The notes beneath the pieces are model-generated. The model worked only from the letters and a program-made list of their open reading frames with translations, had not been told where the DNA came from and did no database searches. Below are positions 1 to 7,752 of a stretch of DNA of 64,000 nucleotides, piece by piece. The stretch is from NCBI GenBank assembly GCA_028282465.1, contig JANQHX010000052.1, positions 62,001-126,000 of the forward strand. Reading direction: 5' to 3'. The position numbers were made by a program, and so were the translations under genes. This DNA is from Gynuella sp. GTDB taxonomy: Bacteria; Pseudomonadota; Gammaproteobacteria; Pseudomonadales; Natronospirillaceae. Position 1 is the stretch's first letter, and each line of letters opens with the position of its first letter.

Positions 1-434
1 CTTTGTTTTTTGCTGGGCATAGTTTAGGCGGCGCAATGGCAACCGTTGCGGCGGCGCACTATATCCATGAAGATTTACCCTTCACCAGCGTATACACCTT
101 TGGCCAACCAAGGGCGTTGGAACGTCACACTGCCCGAATATTCAATACCGAGTGCGCAAGTCGATATTTCAGATTTCATAACAATAACGATATTGTCACT
201 CGAGTACCTGCTCGCCTTATGGGTTACAGCCATGTTGGTAGTTACCTGTACATCTCTCAGGAAAAAAAGATTTATCAGGAGCCCAGCTATTGGTTTCGCT
301 TTATTGATTATTTTGATGGCGCCTTTGACTCAGTGAAACAACACATTCAGAACAAAAAGCCTCTAAGTATTATCCAAGATCACAATATTCAACATTACTT
401 AGAAGCTATCGAGAAATGGGATTTTGAATACTAG
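1..434 (+). CDS. Class 3 lipase family protein, 5' end cut by the window
   Basis: This is the C-terminal ~144 residues of an alpha/beta-hydrolase of the lipase class 3 type (PF01764); the reading frame is open to the window edge, so the start lies upstream. A GHSLGG nucleophile elbow (catalytic Ser) appears within the first residues, followed by the family pattern YTFGQPR. The family's catalytic Asp probably lies in the HNNNDIVTRVP stretch and the His in GYSHVGS. These enzymes hydrolyse acylglycerols or related esters. The cellular location cannot be judged because the N-terminus is missing. The next gene, encoding an RDD membrane protein, starts about 105 bp downstream on the same strand. 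Confidence 0.85.
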   Translation, partial: LFFAGHSLGGAMATVAAAHYIHEDLPFTSVYTFGQPRALERHTARIFNTECASRYFRFHNNNDIVTRVPARLMGYSHVGSYLYISQEKKIYQEPSYWFRFIDYFDGAFDSVKQHIQNKKPLSIIQDHNIQHYLEAIEKWDFEY

Positions 435-539
435 GGAACCTCTTCCAGGTTGGGGACTCCTACCCCAACCTACTTCAATCAATGATTTTTACCTCCGTCT
501 CACATAGAATTCATCGCTCGTTTTTTGGCACTTTGAGAT

Positions 540-1517
540 ATGAACACACTAAACTTTCCATGGATCGCAAGCTTTTGGGCAAGAATTGGCGCTTTTACGC
601 TTGATTGGGCCATATTGGCATCAACTGGCTTTTTTCTTTCCCTGCTATTAGAACCCATGTTTGTAAGCTTGGGACCATGGGGCAGACTGGTTGGGTTTGT
701 AATGGCTCTTACCTATTTTGGATGCCTAAACAGTAGTATTGCTAAGGGGCAAACCTTAGGAAAAAAGGCCCTGGATATCCGCGTAGTTGACCAGAACAAT
801 CAATGTATTAAACCATCGGTTTCCTTTTTTAGATCGAGCTTTATTGCCATCCCTTTTGCATTAAACGGCGCTCAGTTTTCCAGCTCAATACTCAACTCGC
901 CTTTATTGTATTTAATCTCAATGGTTATTTTTGGATTTTTTCTTTCTTTGGCTTATTTGTTGGTATTTAACAAAGCAACCAGGCAATCTCTGCATGACTT
1001 AGCCACAGGTACTTATGTGGTGAATGCTCATGATAATCCCCAAGAAATAAGTGCTATTTGGAAACCTCACTACTACATTGTTTTTGCCATATTTTTAGTC
1101 TCTGCACTATCACCTATATTTCTAGCTAGTAGCAGCAATCAGATAAAAATTGAACAACTCATTAGTGCCAAAAACTCCTTGGTTATTCTCCCAGATGTTA
1201 GTTATGCCACGGTGGCGTCAGGTGTTCACAATGCCAGTGATAGCGATGGTAACGACACCAGCTTCAATTACGTTGATGCAAAAGCGTATTTAACATCCGA
1301 TTCGGCTATAAATGACGACAGAGCCAAGAGTATCTATTCCATCCTAAATGCTAACTTTAATTCAGCAGCCAGTGCCGACTATGTGTTTATCACTTTATTA
1401 AATGGTTTCGATATTGGTGTTTGGTCAAAATGGAAAAAACTGACGTTCCAGTTTAAAGATGGTGAACTTATTTTGGATGAAGATGAAGAGCCAGCACCTG
1501 AGGCAGATTTGGAATAA
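540..1517 (+). CDS. RDD family membrane protein
   Basis: This 325-residue integral membrane protein has an N-terminal RDD domain (PF06271). Hallmarks are an Arg-x4-Leu-Asp arrangement in the first helix (RIGAFTLDW) and the GQTLGKKALDIRVVD motif after the second helix. About four hydrophobic segments are visible: roughly residues 15-37, 48-65, 120-145 and 175-195. The C-terminal ~130 residues are soluble and end in a very acidic tail (DEDEEPAPEADLE). RDD proteins are a broad family, some linked to ion or osmotic stress, and no substrate can be assigned here. An ATG start is used. The soluble tail is not part of the conserved domain and has no function I recognise. Confidence 0.8.
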   Translation: MNTLNFPWIASFWARIGAFTLDWAILASTGFFLSLLLEPMFVSLGPWGRLVGFVMALTYFGCLNSSIAKGQTLGKKALDIRVVDQNNQCIKPSVSFFRSSFIAIPFALNGAQFSSSILNSPLLYLISMVIFGFFLSLAYLLVFNKATRQSLHDLATGTYVVNAHDNPQEISAIWKPHYYIVFAIFLVSALSPIFLASSSNQIKIEQLISAKNSLVILPDVSYATVASGVHNASDSDGNDTSFNYVDAKAYLTSDSAINDDRAKSIYSILNANFNSAASADYVFITLLNGFDIGVWSKWKKLTFQFKDGELILDEDEEPAPEADLE

Positions 1518-1642
1518 AGGGGCCTCTGACTATGCTGTCAGCCGACTAAATCCAACTCTCTCTGGTGAAATTTCACACTAACAGCACACTATGAAGTCAA
1601 GACAACGCTGCGCTCCACCAAGCCATTACGGACTAACTAAGA

Positions 1643-1661
1643 GGCTTCTTTTATCGAAGCC
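1643..1661. other. Small hairpin downstream of the RDD gene
   Basis: A 6-bp perfect inverted repeat (GGCTTC/GAAGCC, 7-nt loop), extendable to 7 bp by the flanking A/T pair, lies ~125 bp after the RDD stop. No U-run follows on the plus strand, so it is a weak terminator candidate. Confidence 0.25.
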
Positions 1662-1749
1662 TTAACTCACCCTATGTCTTAATGAATTAAGTGATCCAAT
1701 AGTCAGCTGAAGCGTATATAGATTTTCATACTTAAACGGGTCATCCATC

Positions 1750-1926
1750 ATGTTCTCACTTTTCAAGTCAGATCCAACTAAAAAACTTAAATCTAGACGA
1801 GATGCTATTTTAGAAAAAGCTATGAATGCTCAGCGTAATGGCGACATTCGTACTTATTCCGAATTAACAGTAGAGGCAGATGAGCTTTATCATAAAATTC
1901 AGGAGTTAGAAAACAAGCCCAGTTAG
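1750..1926 (+). CDS. Small DUF6435-type protein
   Basis: This 58-residue ORF begins MFSLFKSDPTKKL and continues with a charged helix-forming sequence containing AMNAQRNGDIRTYSELT. That pattern matches my recollection of the DUF6435 (Lacal_2735-like) family of ~55-60 residue proteins found in marine bacteria. It has no signal peptide and no membrane segment. The protein is probably a two-helix coil with a short hydrophobic N-terminus. Function is unknown. It stands alone between the RDD gene and the large DHOR gene, separated by 232 bp and 355 bp. Start and stop are unambiguous (ATG; TAG at the end). Confidence 0.7.
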   Translation: MFSLFKSDPTKKLKSRRDAILEKAMNAQRNGDIRTYSELTVEADELYHKIQELENKPS

Positions 1927-2003
1927 GTTGTTAAACATTGATCTGATTTATTCACGGTTAATTTGCAAATAACGAGTTTGCTAATCAATCAAAGCTTTTA
2001 TTG

Positions 2004-2067
2004 TTTAAAGTCAGTAATTTTATAGTTAGACATTAGGAATATTTATATTCCTTTGACTGACTTTAAA
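2004..2067. repeat. Nested inverted repeat upstream of the DHOR gene
   Basis: The outer arms TTTAAAGTCAGT (2004-2015) and ACTGACTTTAAA (2056-2067) are a perfect 12-bp inverted repeat. Inside lies a second palindrome, AGGAATAT (2035-2042) and ATATTCCT (2045-2052). RNA from this segment could fold into a long stem with a distal hairpin. It sits in the 355-bp AT-rich gap (1927-2281) that otherwise shows no gene. It might be a terminator of the DUF6435 gene, a 5'-UTR structure of the DHOR gene, or a remnant of a small repeat element. Confidence 0.6.
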
Positions 2068-2281
2068 ACTAAGCCTTATTGGATTCCTCTAAAATAAAAT
2101 TATTTACCTTCAAAAAATTCCGTAATTCAATATTACCTACCCACAAATAATTTTTAACTTAATACCTACCGGTTAATTGAATTATTCGCCTCTTTTTCAA
2201 ATGATTATTAAGCCTGTTAAAAGGCAACTTAGAATAAACACAATATCTCTTTACAACAAAAACAAGATCTAGGGGCTAATC

Positions 2282-5200
2282 ATGAAATTGCTAAGACGCA
2301 TTATACCTGTGGTCGCAATGACTGCTATCACAGGTTTCAGCTCAGATATACTTGCAGACAATGGTATTCGAGCAACCAGCGACACCACAGGTGTCATCTA
2401 CTTTGATGTTAAACCAACTTGGGTCACTGATGGTTGGAACTATGTTTGTTTAGGCACCAACTGCCTCCCTGGGACATTGGTAGAAGATAAAATTGAACGT
2501 CCAGTTACTGGCCTTTCTTTAAATACTAGTTATCAGATACAAATAAAAATTCAAGATTCGGCATCGGGTCAGGACATTACGCCTTATGAAACAGTGCTGT
2601 TTGAAAAAATTGACAACCCCACACCAGAAATAAATCTACAATCCATCTTTTCATTAGAGCCGCCTGTACCTGGCAACACTGTTTCTTATGTTGCTCAAGT
2701 GATAAGTAACGGAGCAGTGATAGACAAAGTCGATTTTTATTTGACTGAGCCAGGGGGTATAGAAACATTAATAACTTCTGATTCTTCAGAACCATTTGAA
2801 GTCTCCACTCAGGTTAATACGCTGGGCATCTATAATGTAAGAGCCGAAATATCTGATGATACTGGCGTAATTGCAGAAGATAGCGATACGTTCACCGTTA
2901 TTGAGTTTAAAGAGTTTTCTTATTCAGTCACAGTACCTCCGAGCCTAAAAGAAAGAGATAGCTTCTCCGGTGAAGTCATTATTCAGGAAGGCAGTCACTC
3001 TTTTCTTCGCAGTGTCAATCTGGTCTTAACCGCCCCTGACACCACTAAGAGCTCTTGGGTTTATGGCAGTGACCAACCGGCTTTTTCTTTCGACGTTACA
3101 GATGCGTTAGCGGGCACATACATGCTGGACTACGACATGGTAGTCATCACCGGAGACAGTACTGAAACCATTTCTGATCAGTACAGCTTCACTGTTGCTG
3201 AAAACCCCAACGCACTCCCGGTTATCTCGCTGGGGCCGGTAACAGTTGATAACAATGATGTGTTGACCGTTGAGGCGTCGGCGTCTGACAGTGATGGCAC
3301 TATTACAGTAGTAGATTTCTACGCCACAGGGCCAGCAACAGGAAATATTGAAGAACGAATTGTTTCAAAATCTAATACACCTTACTTAATGATATTTCCA
3401 AACGTAACGCCAGGAGATTATTTCATTCGAGCAGTGGCAACAGATAATGATGGCGAAACTGCACAAGCAACCACTACCTATAGGGTTGAAGCAGATAATC
3501 TTGCTCCTAGTATTTCTCTTATTACAGATGATGCAGTGCACTATGCAGGTGAAAACGTCAGTGTTTTTGCAGATGCTAGGGATTCAGATGGAACTGTGTC
3601 CTATGTTGAATTCACCGTAAGACCACCCAATGATTTGGGAACAAATCCTGTGTTTAGAGACAGTGCTGAACCTTTTGAATACACTATTTCTAATGGCCTG
3701 GAAGGTACCTATGAAATATCAGCGGTAGCGGTCGACAATGATGGAGATTTCACTGCTGATCAAACAACGGTGACATTTGAGCCAGCAATTGTTACGCGTG
3801 AACTTAAATTAGAAGCCGAGTCTGGCGTTATTAATAGCCCAGCTAGAATATATCCTGATGAGGCGGCTTCGGGTGGTGAAGGTGTTGCCTACATCTTTCA
3901 ACCGGGGGCTGGGTTTTTATTCAATGATATACCCGCATCATCGAGAATAACCCTCACCTATGCATCAGCGTTATCAGGAACCATTTCAGTAAAAGTAAAT
4001 GGCGTTAGTCAAAAGGTTAACTTCAATTCAACTGGTGGCTGGGTTAGCAGTTATCAAGATGTTTCTCAAACCATTAACATTCCAGATGGCTCCACTGTAG
4101 AAATTTTATTTGAAGCTGGCGACAGTGCCATAAATGTTGACTATGTTACTTTTGAGAAAATTGTTGACGACAACACTGCACCAGAAGTTTCGGTGAGTGT
4201 ACCAGATCAAATATTAATGGGTGACGACTTTACTATTTTCGCAGAAGCAACTGATGCAGATGGCTTCGTTGAGCAAGTAGAGTTCATTGTTAGTGATGGT
4301 GATGGCAGTATTGTTTACTCAGATTTTGACACAGAAGCTCCTTTTGAAGTCACTATAAATGCTTGGCAAACTGGTTTGTGGAATGTTATTGCCAAAGCCT
4401 ATGATGATGACGGCAGCTCTTCTGAAGATGTGTTGGGTTTTGAAGTAACGGGGCTAGATGATGGATTACTTGATCCCGTTATTTCTCTTTCAACCGATTC
4501 AAATATTGAAGCTCCAAATCCCATAAGCGTTTCTGTTGAAGAGCTAACAACCCCAATTGTCAGTGTTAAATTTTTTGTTACCCCACCGGGTCAAAGTGAA
4601 ATAGAGCTCGGCACTGATACCGAGGCGCCCTTCTCTTGGCAGATTTTAGAAACCGTACCAGGCGAGTATATTTGGGCTGCTATTGCTACCAGCCAAGACG
4701 GCAGAAATTCCAATCGGGAAACGATTACAACAGTTGTTGAATCTGGACTCATCAGCCAGCCCGCTCAAGAAATTAACATAGGGCCAGGGCCCAATGGAGA
4801 TATTCTAGTGGGTGGCGATGGTCATGGAGAAAAATGGCTGGGTATGACTGTTTATACCTTTGATGACGACATTGGTTCTGGCGGCAGTGTATGTAATGGT
4901 CGTTGTGCAGAAGTTTGGCCACCAGTGTTAGCTGTGGATGGCTTGGCGTCCGGCCCTGTCGGCTTAAATGGGATCGGGCAAATTACTCGAGACGACCAAA
5001 AAGAACAAATCACCTTTAATGGTCGACCTTTGTATTTTTATTCTGAAGACCAAAACCCCGGTGATATCAGTGGTAACGCCAGACCCGGATGGTTCTATGT
5101 AGAACTTAATTCCAATGAAACCATTCTTGCTCCCTCTTTACCTGCACCAATCAACGGTTTGACCGCGCCTGACTTTGGTTTCGCTTTTGACATTGATGGA

Positions 5201-6862
5201 AGAAATTTGGAAGTTAGGACGGGTGCACCCTTTGTTCAGCAAACTAACGATTGGATCAGTGATACGGTAGGCTTTTCAGATACGCCATTCCACCCTTGGG
5301 AGTTTTGGTGTTCAAACGATCAAATTAAATTCTTTGGTACAACACTGACTACCGATTCTCAACTACAACATTCAGGAACCATTCCTTCTGAATGCGTTGG
5401 AAGTTACTACTTCTATTTTAAATACTTCATGGAATCGCCAGTGAACAGCGATCCAAATTCCAATACTGTCTACACGGCGCTTTTTCACATTGATGAAAAC
5501 GATCCTGCATCCAGAGTTGACCCCAGAGTAAGAGCTGAAATTAAAGACACCACAAGTGACTGGTTTAGGTTCCGTCAACCAGGGGCGACGGATGGTACAC
5601 ATCTGGCCATATTTGACGCATCCCACAACAACACTCGCTTAGACCAACTTGATCGTTTCAGTGTGCATACAATTGATAAACCCGGTTTCATCAGTTTTGA
5701 ATTTGATGTGTTACTCACCGCAGACAACCCAGGAGGAATAGCCCGTTTTCAGTTATTGGAATTCGCTACAGATCCAGACCTAGTGAATACCTATGTGGTT
5801 TCCAACCCTTGCGATGGGTTAACCTGCGCGTTCGAAAACAGATTTAGCTATGGTCAAGTTTTAAGAATGGAAATGCTTATTTCCTCACCATTAGCCAGCT
5901 TTCAACAGATATACACGACACATATCAATTATGTGGTGGGTCAGGGATACTACTCACCCGTGAGTGACCCTCGCTTAACCATGGCGGGCAAAGCAGGTAC
6001 TCATATTGTTCTTAAGCGCGGCCCAGCTGAAGACCTGGAAGCCGACGCAATATTTACCCAACATATGACATCCCTGTTAGATAAAAATCAAATAGATACT
6101 TTTTTAAAGGGCCATCATTTAATTCACGGCGTTGACCCAGATGCAGTGGGAAGCTTTGACCTAGACGTTATAAAAATTGGAGAACGAACCTGTGGGGATT
6201 GTCATTTTCGAGACGGAAGAGGCTCAGATATTTTTGCCACCGCTGATGGCGATGTTCGGTTACCGCCGCCGCTACTTGGTGTCGGCATGCTTGAGTTCAT
6301 GGAAGGTCGAAGCACTGGTTTTGGTTGGAAAGGAACCTCAGCCACAGTAGAGGATCAAGTAAAAGCCGCTTTAAAACAAGACCACAAAGTCGAACCATCC
6401 TCGCTACCGCAAGAGGACTTAAGGCTGCTGGTTGAGTACACGGAAATGGTCACTGTGCCAGCAAGGACGCCAGGTATTTATAAAGACCCAGACATTGTTC
6501 GTGGTGATGAGCTATTTACGCAAACCGGTTGTGTTGACTGCCACACGCCAGTACAAAAAACTGTTCCGAATGCACCTGCGGGTTACCAGAATCTTATTTT
6601 AAGACCCTATACCGACATGAAACTGCATAAAGTGAATGGAGAAGAATTTAAAACCCCTGCGCTCTGGGGCCTGGGTAGAAACATCGAATTATTAGAAAGA
6701 AACAACCGCGCAGTAATTTTTCTTCATGACGGCTCAACAGCTTCATTGCATGATGTTATATCAAGTAAGCATACTGATGATGCTCAAGATTCATCTGATG
6801 CCTATAACGACTTGAATACTCAAGATCAAAATGCACTGATTAAATTCCTACAAACCCTGTAA
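2282..6862 (+). CDS. Secreted modular protein: Ig-like repeats, CBM6/35-like module, PF03640 repeat and C-terminal di-heme oxidoreductase
   Basis: A 1526-residue exported protein. A Sec signal peptide covers residues 1-25 (cleavage likely after ILA). Ig-like beta-sandwich repeats with DSDGTI/DNDGE motifs lie at about 115-205, 210-305, 313-402, 408-500, 634-725 and 731-822. A carbohydrate-binding-like module (LEAES start, DYVTFEK end) spans ~507-627. A PF03640/COG4315 segment (VYTFDDD, CAEVWPP, GRPLYFY) spans ~855-945. Residues ~955-1240 are an unrecognised domain. The last ~270 residues match the DHOR/DUF1111 family (PF06537): heme motifs CGDCH at 1304-1308, followed by DGRG, and CVDCH at 1417-1421, then TPALWGLG and FLHDG. 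I infer an extracellular or outer-membrane c-type redox protein that binds polysaccharide. Its partners and substrate are unknown. An AGGGG stretch 6 nt before the ATG supports the start, and a strong terminator follows. Confidence 0.75.
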   Translation: MKLLRRIIPVVAMTAITGFSSDILADNGIRATSDTTGVIYFDVKPTWVTDGWNYVCLGTNCLPGTLVEDKIERPVTGLSLNTSYQIQIKIQDSASGQDITPYETVLFEKIDNPTPEINLQSIFSLEPPVPGNTVSYVAQVISNGAVIDKVDFYLTEPGGIETLITSDSSEPFEVSTQVNTLGIYNVRAEISDDTGVIAEDSDTFTVIEFKEFSYSVTVPPSLKERDSFSGEVIIQEGSHSFLRSVNLVLTAPDTTKSSWVYGSDQPAFSFDVTDALAGTYMLDYDMVVITGDSTETISDQYSFTVAENPNALPVISLGPVTVDNNDVLTVEASASDSDGTITVVDFYATGPATGNIEERIVSKSNTPYLMIFPNVTPGDYFIRAVATDNDGETAQATTTYRVEADNLAPSISLITDDAVHYAGENVSVFADARDSDGTVSYVEFTVRPPNDLGTNPVFRDSAEPFEYTISNGLEGTYEISAVAVDNDGDFTADQTTVTFEPAIVTRELKLEAESGVINSPARIYPDEAASGGEGVAYIFQPGAGFLFNDIPASSRITLTYASALSGTISVKVNGVSQKVNFNSTGGWVSSYQDVSQTINIPDGSTVEILFEAGDSAINVDYVTFEKIVDDNTAPEVSVSVPDQILMGDDFTIFAEATDADGFVEQVEFIVSDGDGSIVYSDFDTEAPFEVTINAWQTGLWNVIAKAYDDDGSSSEDVLGFEVTGLDDGLLDPVISLSTDSNIEAPNPISVSVEELTTPIVSVKFFVTPPGQSEIELGTDTEAPFSWQILETVPGEYIWAAIATSQDGRNSNRETITTVVESGLISQPAQEINIGPGPNGDILVGGDGHGEKWLGMTVYTFDDDIGSGGSVCNGRCAEVWPPVLAVDGLASGPVGLNGIGQITRDDQKEQITFNGRPLYFYSEDQNPGDISGNARPGWFYVELNSNETILAPSLPAPINGLTAPDFGFAFDIDGRNLEVRTGAPFVQQTNDWISDTVGFSDTPFHPWEFWCSNDQIKFFGTTLTTDSQLQHSGTIPSECVGSYYFYFKYFMESPVNSDPNSNTVYTALFHIDENDPASRVDPRVRAEIKDTTSDWFRFRQPGATDGTHLAIFDASHNNTRLDQLDRFSVHTIDKPGFISFEFDVLLTADNPGGIARFQLLEFATDPDLVNTYVVSNPCDGLTCAFENRFSYGQVLRMEMLISSPLASFQQIYTTHINYVVGQGYYSPVSDPRLTMAGKAGTHIVLKRGPAEDLEADAIFTQHMTSLLDKNQIDTFLKGHHLIHGVDPDAVGSFDLDVIKIGERTCGDCHFRDGRGSDIFATADGDVRLPPPLLGVGMLEFMEGRSTGFGWKGTSATVEDQVKAALKQDHKVEPSSLPQEDLRLLVEYTEMVTVPARTPGIYKDPDIVRGDELFTQTGCVDCHTPVQKTVPNAPAGYQNLILRPYTDMKLHKVNGEEFKTPALWGLGRNIELLERNNRAVIFLHDGSTASLHDVISSKHTDDAQDSSDAYNDLNTQDQNALIKFLQTL

Positions 6863-6887
6863 CTATAATTAGCGGGCGTAGACTTGA

Positions 6888-6914
6888 ATGGGCAGTTTTA
6901 CACTGCCCATTTTT
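6888..6914 (+). terminator. Rho-independent terminator after the DHOR gene
   Basis: A perfect 9-bp stem (ATGGGCAGT/ACTGCCCAT) with a 5-nt loop is followed by a T-rich run (TTTTTATTATTT), 26 bp after the stop codon of the DHOR gene. Confidence 0.85.
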
Positions 6915-7290
6915 ATTATTTCTAAGTAACGTTAAGAGCTCGCCTTCATTACTACTAGACAGATCAGCGATAGTGATGGCATTGCACTTGCAAACTTTTC
7001 TGTTAATAACTCGAAACATTAGAGTTCTAAATAGAGGATGAGGCAAAGAAGTATTTGAAGGTTAATGAAAGATGGAGAGACCATGTTCTTAGATTTTTGG
7101 TTAACCCTGACAATTTGCGAAATGTTAAGAATGATGTCGCTCACTTCTTAAAATGGCTCACAAAAGTGGACTTATTTTTACTAATCAAGTATCAGACAGC
7201 ATTAGTTCAATATAGTTCCATCGGCATTAAGTCTTTTTTTTGTTTTTATGATGCAAGCTCATAAACCGCAAATATCCTTTTTGCTTCGTA

Positions 7291-7554
7291 GGGAGTCTCT
7301 GATTAAATCTAGGATCGCTCTGCGGTACCTAAAAGTGTCTTTTATCGAGGCGAAATTCGCAGGGAATGTCGAGTACCTTTTCAAGAATTTCAACAAAGAG
7401 AAAAGTGCTTTTAGGACCGCCCTGCGGGGCTTGCAGGCAAGTCCTGACTCTGTGTTGCCTTATTTTGAAAGGCCTAGACATTCCTGCAATAAGCCGCCTT
7501 GATTCAGAACCAGCCTGTAAGCCAGAGCAATTCTAGATTTAGTCAGAGGCTCCC
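7291..7554. mobile_element. 264-bp MITE-like element with 32-bp terminal inverted repeats
   Basis: The left end (7291-7322, starting GGGAGTCTCTGATTAAATCT) and the reverse complement of the right end (7523-7554, GGGAGCCTCTGACTAAATCT) agree at 28 of 32 positions. Both ends are directly flanked by TA, consistent with a TA target duplication. The interior holds no credible gene; an 84-codon frame running through it looks fortuitous. Size, terminal repeats and lack of a transposase make this a non-autonomous element. The GGGAGCCTCTGA-type end resembles ends of IS5-superfamily elements as I recall them, but the parent IS is not in the window. It occupies most of the 890-bp gap 6863-7752, in which I see no gene. 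Confidence 0.75.
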
Positions 7555-7752
7555 TAACCTAGGTCATAAATCTATAATTCTGCTGACTATTTTCATTTTT
7601 AGCCAACAGGTTCAAAAAAGTCGTGTGAAACAAAATGCAAAATTCAATTAATGTACAACTATTTCTAAATTCACTAATTAATTTCCAAATTATCGCAATA
7701 GAATTCAGGCAAAGTATTTTTTGTTCAAGCACTTTCATAAAGGATTAACTAA

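Noticed and set aside
46-336. Plus-strand frame inside the lipase gene
   Set aside because: It is an out-of-frame shadow of the partial lipase and has no start signal.
7055-7264. 69-codon frame upstream of the MITE
   Set aside because: No SD, no recognisable family, and it lies in AT-rich intergenic DNA.
7248-7502. 84-codon frame across the MITE
   Set aside because: It starts upstream of the left end and reads through the element interior. The composition is not protein-like and transposase motifs are absent.
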